Shown here: positions 21,995 to 29,625 of the stretch, in pieces | Position numbering within the stretch: position 1 is the first letter of the stretch | How the letters are laid out: every line of letters begins with the position of its first letter | Assembly: GCA_035294565.1 (NCBI GenBank) | Contig: DATGKR010000013.1 | Span: 1-39,586, forward strand | Direction of reading: 5' to 3' | Length of the DNA: 39,586 nt | DNA from: DATGKR01 sp035294565 | GTDB lineage: Bacteria > Actinomycetota > Acidimicrobiia > Acidimicrobiales > Palsa-688 | Translations under genes and position numbers: made by a program | The notes under the pieces: model-generated | Databases searched by the model: none | What the model saw: the letters and a program-made list of their open reading frames with translations, nothing else | What the model was told of the DNA's origin: nothing

Positions 21995-23644
21995 ATGAGG
22001 GTGCCAGCCGGGCTGACCCGGGCCGCGCCGGCGGTGGCCGCTGCGGCGGCGGGAGTGCTCGTCGCGCTGTCGGTTCCCCCTTTCGGCTGGTGGCTCCTCG
22101 GATGGGCAGGCTTCGCCGCTGTCGCAGGGCTCCTCCCCGGCCGGGCGTGGCGGGGTCGCCTGCTCGTCGGCGCCGCCTTCGGTCTCGGCGACTACCTGCC
22201 GGGTCTGTGGTGGGTCCACGAGTTCTCCGTCGTCGGCTACGTGGCTGTGGTCGTCGTTTCCACCCTCTACATGATGGCCGCCCTCCTGCTCTGCCCGTCG
22301 CGGCGCTACTGGTGGGTCGCGGCGGCGTTCCCGTGCCTGTCCCTGCTCTCGGACTACGCGAGGGACCACTTCCCCCTCGGCGGGCTGCCGCTCGCGGGCA
22401 CGGCGCTGGGGCAGGCGACGGGGCCCCTCGTCCCGGTCGTTCGCCTGGGGGGAAGTGTGCTCCTCACCGGCGAGACGGCCCTCGCCGGGGTGGTCCTCGC
22501 CGGCTTCGCCCGCGCGGCGCTGCGCCGGCTGGGGGCGCGCCGGCGGCCGCCGAGGGGTGAAGCCCATCGGTGGCTCGTCCCCGCCGCAGTCATAGCGGTG
22601 GCGCTGCCGCTCGCCGGGTGGCTCTCGCCGTCGGGAGCCGGAGGCAGGCTCCCGGCGACGAGGGTGGCGCTGGTGCAAGGCGGTGGCCCGCGAGGGACGC
22701 GGGCCATCTACACCAACCCTCAGGTCGTCTTCGACCGACACCTGGCGGCGAGCGCCTCTCTGCGCCCGCCCCTGGACCTGGTGGTCTGGCCAGAAGGCGT
22801 CCTCCAGAGCCACTCCCCATTCCAGTCGGGTGCCGACGCCGCCGAGGTGGCGGCGCTCGCCCGCCGGCTGGGAGCGACGGTCCTCGTCGGGGTCGAACAG
22901 GACGTGCCACCCGACCGCTACTTGAACGAGGTCGTCGCCTGGTCGCCAGCGGGCCGGATCGTCGGCACCTACCTCAAGAACCACCTCGTCCCTTTCGGGG
23001 AGTACATCCCTTGGCGTTCCTTCGTGGAGCGCTTCTTCAACGTGTCCGCCGTCCCCTACGACGCCATCCCCGGCCACGGGCCGGGTTTCATGCGCACGCC
23101 CGCCGGCCCGCTGGCGATCATGATCTCCTACGAGGTGTTCTTCGACGGCCGAGCCAGGGGAGGCGTCGACGCCGGCGGCCAGATCCTCGTGGTGCCCACC
23201 GACACCGCCTCGTACCGCAGCAGCCAGGTGCCCGCCCAGGAAGTCGCCGCCGACCGCCTGCGGGCCTACGAGACCGGACGCTGGCTGGTGCAGGTGACCC
23301 CGACCGGCTTCAGCGACGTCGTCTCCCCCGACGGGCGGGTGGCCGTGCGAAGCGGTCTCGGCGAACGCGACGTCATCACGGCTGCCGTGCCGCGCCGCGA
23401 CGGGATGACCGTGTTCGACGACGTCGGCGAGGCCCCCTGGCTGGCGGGCGCCGGTGCCGTGTGGCTGGCCGTGGCCGCCGCGGCCGCGCTGAGCGCGAGG
23501 AGGCCGGACCGTAGTATCCGCCCATCGACATCCTCCTCGTCTGCACCGGCAACCAGTGTCGATCGCCGATGGCCGCAGCCTTCCTCCGAGCCGAGCTTGC
23601 GCTCAGGCGGGCCCCCCTCCACGTCTGCTCCGCCGGGCTGGTGA
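21995..23644 (+). CDS. lnt: Apolipoprotein N-acyltransferase-like protein, Cys to Ser
   Basis: Membrane protein of 549 residues. Lnt adds the third acyl chain to the N-terminal cysteine of lipoproteins. About six hydrophobic segments (residues 10-190) precede a nitrilase domain (about 215-470) and a last hydrophobic segment (485-505). Of the triad Glu267-Lys335-Cys387 in Escherichia coli, Glu267 (VVWPEG) and Lys328 (TYLKNHLVPFGEY) are present. The nucleophile position is Ser378 in IMISYEVFF (codon TCC at 23126). Acyl transfer through a thioester would not be possible, so function may differ. The final 43 codons overlap the downstream phosphatase gene in another frame and look unlike Lnt; a TAG in the other frame at 23512 may mark the original end. 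ATG 21995 has CAACAT 6 nt upstream. Confidence 0.85.
   Translation: MRVPAGLTRAAPAVAAAAAGVLVALSVPPFGWWLLGWAGFAAVAGLLPGRAWRGRLLVGAAFGLGDYLPGLWWVHEFSVVGYVAVVVVSTLYMMAALLLCPSRRYWWVAAAFPCLSLLSDYARDHFPLGGLPLAGTALGQATGPLVPVVRLGGSVLLTGETALAGVVLAGFARAALRRLGARRRPPRGEAHRWLVPAAVIAVALPLAGWLSPSGAGGRLPATRVALVQGGGPRGTRAIYTNPQVVFDRHLAASASLRPPLDLVVWPEGVLQSHSPFQSGADAAEVAALARRLGATVLVGVEQDVPPDRYLNEVVAWSPAGRIVGTYLKNHLVPFGEYIPWRSFVERFFNVSAVPYDAIPGHGPGFMRTPAGPLAIMISYEVFFDGRARGGVDAGGQILVVPTDTASYRSSQVPAQEVAADRLRAYETGRWLVQVTPTGFSDVVSPDGRVAVRSGLGERDVITAAVPRRDGMTVFDDVGEAPWLAGAGAVWLAVAAAAALSARRPDRSIRPSTSSSSAPATSVDRRWPQPSSEPSLRSGGPPSTSAPPGW
23512..23517 (+). promoter_or_regulatory. Putative leaderless promoter -10 box of the phosphatase gene
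   Basis: TAGTAT lies 6 nt before ATC 23524. If transcription begins at that A, the ATC would be the first codon of a leaderless mRNA. Confidence 0.4.
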
Positions 23645-24051
23645 GCGAGGGGCTGGCCCCGCCGCCGGCCGTGCTGGACGCCATGAAGGCGGTCGGCTGC
23701 GACCTGTCCTCCCATCGCAGCAGGCTCGCCACGCCAGCCATGCTGGAAGCCGCCGGGCTGGTCGTCGCCATGGAGCGGCGACAGGTGGCCGAGCTTGCCG
23801 TCATGTGCCCCAAATCGTGGCCGCGGACCTTCACCGCCGGTGAGCTGCTGCGCCTCGCGCAAGCCGGTGGGGGTCGGCGGGGGAGGCCGCTCGGCCAATG
23901 GGCCGAGAAGCTCGGGGCGGGCCGCACGAAGCAGCTCGGGTCCGGGCCCGACGACATACCGGACCCGATGGGGGCGGGCCGCAAGGCGACCGAGAAGGTG
24001 AGGGATCGCCTCGCCGCGTGGGCCGCTGACGTAGCCCCCCTGCTGACTTAA
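23524..24051 (+). CDS. Low-molecular-weight protein tyrosine phosphatase
   Basis: Cytoplasmic phosphatase of the arsenate reductase/LMW-PTP fold; bacterial members often control polysaccharide export or act on arsenate. The P-loop VCTGNQCRSPMA carries CX5R near residue 7. SAGL and the C-terminal acid loop DDIPDPMG with its catalytic Asp complete the family signature in 175 residues. The reading frame has a TAG at 23512, and the only codons before the P-loop are TAT CCG CCC ATC GAC ATC. No ATG, GTG or TTG is available, so ATC 23524 (MDILLVCTGN) is proposed. The first ATG (23569) would remove the catalytic loop. Sequencing error or loss of function are alternatives. The first 121 nt overlap lnt. 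Confidence 0.82.
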   Translation: MDILLVCTGNQCRSPMAAAFLRAELALRRAPLHVCSAGLVSEGLAPPPAVLDAMKAVGCDLSSHRSRLATPAMLEAAGLVVAMERRQVAELAVMCPKSWPRTFTAGELLRLAQAGGGRRGRPLGQWAEKLGAGRTKQLGSGPDDIPDPMGAGRKATEKVRDRLAAWAADVAPLLT

Positions 24052-24064
24052 CGCCTGTCAGCTT

Positions 24065-24082
24065 GACCCCACCGGTGGGGTC
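24065..24082. promoter_or_regulatory. 18-bp perfect palindrome upstream of the GT4 operon
   Basis: GACCCCACCGGTGGGGTC is self-complementary and lies 13 nt after the phosphatase stop and 18 nt before ATG 24101. It could be a terminator hairpin for the upstream gene or an operator for the operon; there is no loop or T-tract to favour a terminator. Confidence 0.5.
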
Positions 24083-24100
24083 GGCAAGGATTTGGCGTTT

Positions 24101-25366
24101 ATGGTCGGGACCAGCCCGCTCCGAGTCGCGCTACTCGTCTATCGGGGCAATCCGCACTCGGGTGGCCAGGGGGTTTACACCCGCTACCTGGCGAGGGAGC
24201 TGCTTCAGCTCGGCCACGAGGTCACCGTCTTCGCCGGCCAGCCTTACCCGGTGCTCGACGAGGGGGTGGGCTGGGTTCCCGTGCCCAGCCTCGACCTCTA
24301 CCGGCCCGACGACCCGTTCCGCATCCCCCATCCGCGGGAGTTCAAGACCCGCATCGACGTCGCCGAGTTCGGCCTCATGTGCACCGCGGGATTCCCAGAG
24401 CCTCGGACCTTCAGCTGGAGGGTCAGGCGCGAGCTGGCTGCCCGAAGAGGTCAGTTCGACGTCGTCCACGACAACCAGACCTTCGGCAGCGGTCTCCTCG
24501 GCGTGATGCGCGACGGCTGGCCGCTCATCGGGACCTGCCACCACCCGATCACCGTCGACCGGGCGCTCGACCTCGGACACGCCGAGACTTTCCGGCGGCG
24601 GATGACCCTGCGCCGCTGGTACGGCTTTCTCGGCATGCAGATGCGCGTCGCCCGCCAGGTGCCCCGCATACTCACCGTCTCCTCCTCGTCGAAGAAGGAC
24701 ATCGTCGCGCAGTACGGGGTCTCTGAGGACCAGCTGGTCGTGGTCCCCATCGGGGTCGACCACCTCCATTTCCGTCCCCGGCCGGAGGTGGCACGGGTCC
24801 CCGGGCGCATAATGACGACCGCCAGCGCCGACGTCCCGTTCAAAGGTCTCCTGCCCCTGGTCGAGGCGGTCGCCAAGGTCCGCACCGAGCGGCCCGAGGC
24901 CCATCTCGTCGTCGTGGGGCGGCTCCGCTCGGAGAGCCCGGTCGCGGCGGCGATCGAACGCCTCGGCATCGCCGGTGCCGTCAGCTTCGAGGCGGGCGTC
25001 AGCGACGAGAGGATGATCGAGCTGTACGCGCAGGCCGAGGTGGCGGTCGTGCCGTCCCTCTACGAAGGCTTCTCGCTGCCGGCGGTGGAGTCTCTCGCCT
25101 GCGGGGTGCCGCTGGTCGCCACCACCGGGGGGGCGTTGCCGGAGGTGGTGGGCGACGACGGCGACACCGGGCTGCTGGTGCCCCCGGGCGACGCCGGCGC
25201 CCTCGCCCAGGCGATAGTCCGGGTTCTCTCCGAGCCGGAGCTGGCCGGACGCCTCGCCGAGCGGGGACGCCGGCGGGTGCTCGATAAATTCACCTGGAGG
25301 GCGTGCGCCACGGCGACAGCCGAGCACTACCGCTGGACTATCGAGGACAAGGCCCGGCGTTGCTGA
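24101..25366 (+). CDS. Family 4 glycosyltransferase
   Basis: The 421-residue GT-B protein is a retaining sugar transferase acting on a lipid, glycan or small molecule that is not identifiable. The N-terminal acceptor domain starts LRVALLVYRGNPHSGGQGVYTRYLARELLQLGHEV with the glycine-rich GGQG loop. The donor domain has TVSSSSKKDI, VVPIGVDHLHF, GRIMTTASADVPFKGLLPLVEA, VVVGRL and the E-x7-E motif in PSLYEGFSLPAVESLACGVPLVAT near residue 320. ATG 24101 has AAGGA 10 nt before it; TTG 24092 is an alternative. The gene heads a three-gene set in which each gene overlaps the next, with a palindrome just upstream. Joint function with the methyltransferase and toroid protein is likely. Confidence 0.9.
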   Translation: MVGTSPLRVALLVYRGNPHSGGQGVYTRYLARELLQLGHEVTVFAGQPYPVLDEGVGWVPVPSLDLYRPDDPFRIPHPREFKTRIDVAEFGLMCTAGFPEPRTFSWRVRRELAARRGQFDVVHDNQTFGSGLLGVMRDGWPLIGTCHHPITVDRALDLGHAETFRRRMTLRRWYGFLGMQMRVARQVPRILTVSSSSKKDIVAQYGVSEDQLVVVPIGVDHLHFRPRPEVARVPGRIMTTASADVPFKGLLPLVEAVAKVRTERPEAHLVVVGRLRSESPVAAAIERLGIAGAVSFEAGVSDERMIELYAQAEVAVVPSLYEGFSLPAVESLACGVPLVATTGGALPEVVGDDGDTGLLVPPGDAGALAQAIVRVLSEPELAGRLAERGRRRVLDKFTWRACATATAEHYRWTIEDKARRC

Positions 25367-26076
25367 CGGTGCGCTACGAGCGGCTGGGGGTGCGCCCCGG
25401 CGACCGCCTGCTCGACGTCGGCGCGGGGGCTGGCCGCCACGCCTTCGAGGCGATGAGGCGCGGGGCCCACGTCACCGCCGTCGACTCCGACGCCGGTCAG
25501 GTGAAGGACGTCTCGTGGATGCTGCGCGGCCTGGCCGAACAGGACCCCGGCGTGGCGGCCGCGGGCGCCACCGGCCGGGCCCTGGTCGGAGACGCCACGG
25601 CCCTTCCTTTTTCCGAAAAATCCTTCGACCGCATAATCGCCGCCGAAGTGCTCGAGCACGTACCCGAAGACCGGGCGGCGCTCGGCGAGCTGGCGAGGGT
25701 CCTCGAACCGGGCGGGACGATCGCCGTTACCGTCCCCCGCTTCTGGCCCGAGCTGCTCACCTGGGCGATATCGGACGAGTACCACGACAAGCCGGGGGGC
25801 CACATACGCATCTACCGGCGGGCGGTTCTCGCCGAGAGGCTGCGCGCCGCCGGCCTCGAGCCCTACGCAGCCCACCACGCCCACGCCCTGCACTCCCCCT
25901 ACTGGTGGCTGCGCGCCGCGGTCGGGGTGGACCGCGACGATCACCCGCTCGTCCGGGCCTACCACCGCGTGCTCGTGTGGGACATAACCGCCGGCACGCC
26001 TTTCACCCGGCTGCCCGAGCGGGCCCTCAACCCCCTGCTCGGCAAGAGCCTCGTCGTCTATGCGAGGAAGACGTGA
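25360..26076 (+). CDS. Class I SAM-dependent methyltransferase (Methyltransf_11 type)
   Basis: The 238-residue protein has LLDVGAGAGRHAFEA (motif I) near residue 19, VTAVDSDAGQV, ATALPFSEKSFDRIIAAEVLEHVPEDRAALGELARVLEPGG spanning motifs II and III, and IAVTVPRFWPE. A C-terminal segment after residue 150 carries HIRIYRR and YAAHHAHALHSPYWWLRA, which may form the acceptor site. The acceptor is not known; the flanking genes suggest a sugar or glycolipid. TTG 25360 overlaps the GT4 gene by 7 nt and gives MLTVRYERLG; CTG 25363 and GTG 25369 are possible. The stop overlaps the next gene as GTGA. The operon position is the best clue to its function. Confidence 0.86.
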   Translation: MLTVRYERLGVRPGDRLLDVGAGAGRHAFEAMRRGAHVTAVDSDAGQVKDVSWMLRGLAEQDPGVAAAGATGRALVGDATALPFSEKSFDRIIAAEVLEHVPEDRAALGELARVLEPGGTIAVTVPRFWPELLTWAISDEYHDKPGGHIRIYRRAVLAERLRAAGLEPYAAHHAHALHSPYWWLRAAVGVDRDDHPLVRAYHRVLVWDITAGTPFTRLPERALNPLLGKSLVVYARKT

Positions 26077-27119
26077 CCGCGCTCAGCCGGTCCGAGGTGG
26101 AGGCCACCGCCGGGTGGATAGCGTCGGTGCAGCTGCCAAATGGCATGGTCCCGTGGTTCCCCGGTGGCCACGCCGACCCGTGGAACCACACCGAGGCGGC
26201 GATGGCACTGTCCCTGGCGGGACGGAGGGCCGAGGCGGAACGGGCCTTCGAGTGGCTGGCGGCGATGCAGCTGCCGGACGGCTCGTGGTGCCGCTACTAC
26301 CTCGCCGACGGCGTGGAGGACCCACGGCGCGACCCCAATGTCACCGCCTATGTGGCGACCGGCGTGTGGTGGCACTACCTCGTCACCGGGGACGAGGCGA
26401 TGCTCGAGGAAATGTGGCCGGTCGTCGAAGCCGCCGTCGGTTTCGTCCTCGGCCTGCAGCGGCCCGGAGGCGAGATCCTCTGGTCGGTGGACCCCGACGG
26501 GACGAGAGGCCGCTACGCCCTTCTCACCTCCACGGCGTCGATCCACCACAGCGTGCGCTCGGCGGTCGCCGTCGCCGAGCATCTCGGCTTCGAGCGCCCC
26601 GAGTGGGAGTTGGCCGCCGACCGGATGGCTTCGGCGATCGCCCACCGTGCCGACGCCTTCGCCTCCAAGAGGCGCTGGGCGATGGACTGGTACTACCCGG
26701 TGCTCTGCGGAGCGGTTGGCGGCCCCGCAGCGGCCGCACACCTCGACGAGCGCTGGGAAGAGTTCGTGCTCGAAGGCGTCGGCGTTCGCTGCGTCGCCGA
26801 CCACGACTGGGTGACCGCCGCCGAGACCGCCGAGTGCGCCATGGCACTCGACGCCGCCGGCATGGCCGAGCGGGCCGCCCGCCTGCTCGGTCTCACGCGT
26901 CACATGCGCGACAGCGACGGCGCCTACTGGACCGGCTGCGTCCACCCTCAGTGCGTGCGCTACCCGGGCCGTGAACGCACCACCTACACGGCGGCTGCGG
27001 TGCTCCTCGCCGACCATGCCCTCGGCGGGTCGGGCCCGGCATCGGGCCTGTTTCGCGGCGAGACGCTTCCCGCGGTCGTCGAGCTCGACGACCTGCCGGC
27101 GACCGAGGCGGCCAGCTGA
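26073..27119 (+). CDS. Alpha/alpha-toroid protein (often called prenyltransferase)
   Basis: The 348-residue protein is built of repeated helical hairpins. It has QW-like motifs (VQLPNGMVPWFPGGHADPWN, MQLPDGSWCRYY), NHTEAAMALSLAGR, TAYVATGVWWHYLVTGD and ETAECAMALDAAGM. Similar proteins are named prenyltransferase or squalene-cyclase-like because of the toroid, but no DDXXD or DXDD catalytic motif is visible. The Trp/Asp/His-rich face resembles six-hairpin glycosidases instead. A sugar-linked role fits the GT4 gene upstream; this is inference. No signal peptide or membrane segment. GTG 26073 overlaps the methyltransferase stop by 4 nt. Confidence 0.78.
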   Translation: MTALSRSEVEATAGWIASVQLPNGMVPWFPGGHADPWNHTEAAMALSLAGRRAEAERAFEWLAAMQLPDGSWCRYYLADGVEDPRRDPNVTAYVATGVWWHYLVTGDEAMLEEMWPVVEAAVGFVLGLQRPGGEILWSVDPDGTRGRYALLTSTASIHHSVRSAVAVAEHLGFERPEWELAADRMASAIAHRADAFASKRRWAMDWYYPVLCGAVGGPAAAAHLDERWEEFVLEGVGVRCVADHDWVTAAETAECAMALDAAGMAERAARLLGLTRHMRDSDGAYWTGCVHPQCVRYPGRERTTYTAAAVLLADHALGGSGPASGLFRGETLPAVVELDDLPATEAAS

Positions 27120-27152
27120 CACCCGACCGACGCGCCTGACGACTCCCTCGCC

Positions 27153-27179
27153 CTGAGCGCCCGGCACCGGCCAGCTCAG
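27153..27179. terminator. Putative bidirectional terminator hairpin
   Basis: CTGAGC (27153-27158) pairs with GCTCAG (27174-27179); the loop contains a further CCGG/CCGG pairing. It lies between the convergent toroid gene and hemY and includes the hemY stop codon. Confidence 0.45.
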
Positions 27180-28528
27180 CCGGCGGTCCTCTCGCTGGCC
27201 GCCGCGACCAGCCGGCGGGCCGCCCCCCGGCCCGAGGCGATGCACGCCGGTATGCCGGCGCCGTGGTAGGACGATCCGCACAGCACCACCCCGGGCAGAT
27301 GTCGGGCGATGTCATCCTCGGCCGCCGCCACCGCCTGCAGGTGGCCCACCTCGTATTGGGGGAACGATTCCGGCCACCTGTTGACCCGCCAGCCGTCGGG
27401 CTGCTCGGCGCCGGGCACCACCTTGGAGGCGTCCGACGCTAGCCGCTCCACCAGCTGCTCGTCCCCGAGGCTGAACGCCCGCCCGTCCCCGTCGCGGCCC
27501 GCCGAGAGGCGGAGGACCGTTCGTCCCGGCTCGGCCCAGTGGGGCCACTTGGAGGAGCCGAACGAGCAGGCCGTGATGAGCACGGCGGGGTCGGGGGGGA
27601 AGAGGACGCCGTTTACGCCTTCGGGCACGTCGAGGCGGCGGTAGCCGAGCGTGGCGATAACCACCGACACCCGGCGGATTCGCCGCAGGTAGGCCGGTGC
27701 GGAGTCCCCCAGCAGGCCGGCCGCGCCGCTGCTGGGCAGCGCCAAGACCACGGCGTCGAAAGGACCGTCGTCGGGCTCGACCCTCCACCGTGAGCCGTCG
27801 CGCTCGACCGAGCGGACAGCCGCCTGCTCGAAGCGGACCCCTTGGCGCTGGAGCGACTCCACCAAGGCGGCGACCAGAGCCGCCATGCCGCCCCGGGGCG
27901 CGGCGAAGACAGCTCCGCTCGGCCCCCCTGGAGGGGTCAGGGAGCGAAGCCCGAGGAGGAGGCTCCTCGACGAGCGCGCCGCGGCGAGGAGCTGCGGGAC
28001 GGTCGCCTCGGCCGACAGGTCCGCCGAGCGGCCGGCGTGGATCCCCCCCACGAGGGGGTCGACGAGCCTGTCGGCCACCTCGGCACCGAAACGGCTCGCC
28101 ACCAGCGAACGCACGCTCAGATCCCCCGCCGAGGGCACGTTCCGCGGCAGCACCAAGTCCGCCGCTGCCCTCACCAGGCCGGCCGGGCTCAGAAGGCCTG
28201 ACCGGGCTAGAGGACCCAGCCTGCGGGGTGCGCCCAGAACCAGGCCGTCGGGCAGCGGTCGGGCCTTGCCCCCCCACCACACCAAGCTGCGCCCGGCGAC
28301 GGGTGTCACGAGATCGTCCACCCCAGCCTCGGCGCAAAGGGCGAGCCCCTCTGGCGCTCGGGCTATGAACGCGTCCGGCCCGCAGTCCACCGGGCGGCCG
28401 TCGAAGGGCTCGGTCCTGAGGCAGCCGCCCAGCGGTCCGGGGTCGAAGACGGCGACCTCAGCAGATCCCTTCAGCTCCCACGTCGCAGCCAGCCCGGCGA
28501 TCCCCCCGCCGACGACGGCCACCCTCAC
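27176..28528 (-). CDS. hemY: Coproporphyrinogen III oxidase (HemY/CgoX type)
   Basis: FAD enzyme of 450 residues that oxidises coproporphyrinogen III to coproporphyrin III in monoderm bacteria; it is often labelled protoporphyrinogen oxidase. VAVVGGGIAGLAATWEL is the dinucleotide-binding N-terminus. GGCLRTEPFDGRPVDCGPDAFI follows, then LVDPLVGGIHAGRSADLSAEA near residue 160, AAPRGGMAALVAAL and the C-terminal LCGSSYHGAGIPACIASGRGAA. Given HemQ at 6896, the coproporphyrin branch is the likely context (family knowledge plus inference). GTG 28528 overlaps the hemE stop as GTGA, so the two are co-translated. Convergent with the toroid gene. Confidence 0.93.
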   Translation of the reverse strand: MRVAVVGGGIAGLAATWELKGSAEVAVFDPGPLGGCLRTEPFDGRPVDCGPDAFIARAPEGLALCAEAGVDDLVTPVAGRSLVWWGGKARPLPDGLVLGAPRRLGPLARSGLLSPAGLVRAAADLVLPRNVPSAGDLSVRSLVASRFGAEVADRLVDPLVGGIHAGRSADLSAEATVPQLLAAARSSRSLLLGLRSLTPPGGPSGAVFAAPRGGMAALVAALVESLQRQGVRFEQAAVRSVERDGSRWRVEPDDGPFDAVVLALPSSGAAGLLGDSAPAYLRRIRRVSVVIATLGYRRLDVPEGVNGVLFPPDPAVLITACSFGSSKWPHWAEPGRTVLRLSAGRDGDGRAFSLGDEQLVERLASDASKVVPGAEQPDGWRVNRWPESFPQYEVGHLQAVAAAEDDIARHLPGVVLCGSSYHGAGIPACIASGRGAARRLVAAASERTAG

Positions 28529-29553
28529 TGCGCCGTCTCCCGGTGTACGAGGTCGACGATCCGGGCGAGCACGTCGGGGTCCGTTTCGGGGAGCACCCCG
28601 TGGCCGAGGTTGAACACGTGGCCGCGCCCCGGGGGTCTCGACTGCAGCACCCGGCGGGTAGCGGCGGCGACCGCCTCCCAGGGGGCCAGGCAGACGGCCG
28701 GATCGAGGTTCCCCTGCAGGGCCTTCGCCCCGGGGGCCCTCCGGGCGGCCTCGCCGAGCGGCACCCTCCAGTCCACGCCGATCACATCGGCGCCGGCGCG
28801 TTGCATCGAGCCGAGCAGCTCCCCGGTGCCCACGCCGAAATGGATCAGCGGAACGCCGAGGTCCGCCAGCCCGTCGAAGATGCGCCGGGCTGCGGGCGCC
28901 ACGAAGGCGTCGTAGTCGTAGGGGGAGAGAGCCCCGGCCCAGCTGTCGAAGACCTGCAGCGCGCCCGCGCCAGCCGCGGCCTGGTCGCGCAGTGAGGCGA
29001 CGGAGAGGTCGGCGAGGCGTTGAAGGAGGCGGGTCCACAGCGAGGGGTCGCCGTGCATGAGAGCCTTGGTCCGGGCGTGGTCCCGGCTCGGCCGGCCCTC
29101 GATCAGATAGCTGGCCAGGGTGAAAGGCCCGCCGGCGAAGCCGATCAGGGGGACGTCGAGCTCGGCGACGAGTATCCGCACCGTCTCGGCAACCCACGGA
29201 GCGTCCTCGGAGGGCACGAACTGCCTCAGCCTCGCCAGGTCCGCTTCGGAGCAGAACGGCCGCTCGACCACCGGCCCCACGCCCGGGCGGATGGACACGC
29301 CGAAGCCGACCGAGGCGGCGGGGACGATGATGTCGGAGAAAAGCACCGCGGCGTCGACGCCGTAGCGGCGCACCGGTTGGAGGGTCACCTCGGCTGCCAG
29401 GTCGGGATGACGCAACGCCTCCAGGATGTCGCCGTCTCCGCGCAGGCGCCTGTACTCGGGCAGGGACCTGCCCGCCTGGCGCATGAACCATACCGGCGTG
29501 TACGGCGCCGGCTCTCCCCGGCAGGCGGCGAGGAAGGGGCCGGCACCTGTCAC
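28525..29553 (-). CDS. hemE: Uroporphyrinogen decarboxylase
   Basis: Removes four acetate carboxyls from uroporphyrinogen III to give coproporphyrinogen III. The 342-residue TIM-barrel protein has the N-terminal VWFMRQAGRSLPEYRRLR with catalytic arginines near residues 25-29, LFSDIIVPA with the catalytic Asp, FAGGPFTLASYLIEG, VFDSWAGALSP and the C-terminal FNLGHGVLPETDP. GTG 29553 gives the usual length and has TACGGT 7 nt upstream. A much longer open frame on this strand up to 32211 is the antisense of the helD gene and not real. Forms a two-gene operon with hemY. Confidence 0.97.
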   Translation of the reverse strand: MTGAGPFLAACRGEPAPYTPVWFMRQAGRSLPEYRRLRGDGDILEALRHPDLAAEVTLQPVRRYGVDAAVLFSDIIVPAASVGFGVSIRPGVGPVVERPFCSEADLARLRQFVPSEDAPWVAETVRILVAELDVPLIGFAGGPFTLASYLIEGRPSRDHARTKALMHGDPSLWTRLLQRLADLSVASLRDQAAAGAGALQVFDSWAGALSPYDYDAFVAPAARRIFDGLADLGVPLIHFGVGTGELLGSMQRAGADVIGVDWRVPLGEAARRAPGAKALQGNLDPAVCLAPWEAVAAATRRVLQSRPPGRGHVFNLGHGVLPETDPDVLARIVDLVHRETAQ

Positions 29554-29560
29554 GGGCCCC

Positions 29561-29566
29561 ACCGTA
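29561..29566 (-). promoter_or_regulatory. Putative leaderless promoter -10 box of hemE
   Basis: TACGGT on the minus strand lies 7 nt before GTG 29553, with no Shine-Dalgarno sequence between. Confidence 0.5.
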
Positions 29567-29625
29567 TCCAGCGCGACCGGCTTGCTATCCGGCGCGCCAG
29601 CACGCAGAGTGGATGTTTCCCCAAT

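Noticed and set aside
20094..27119. A dedicated polysaccharide or secondary-metabolite island acquired by transfer
   Set aside because: Base composition and codon use look like the rest, there are no mobile elements, and the genes are split by strand and by housekeeping genes such as lnt.
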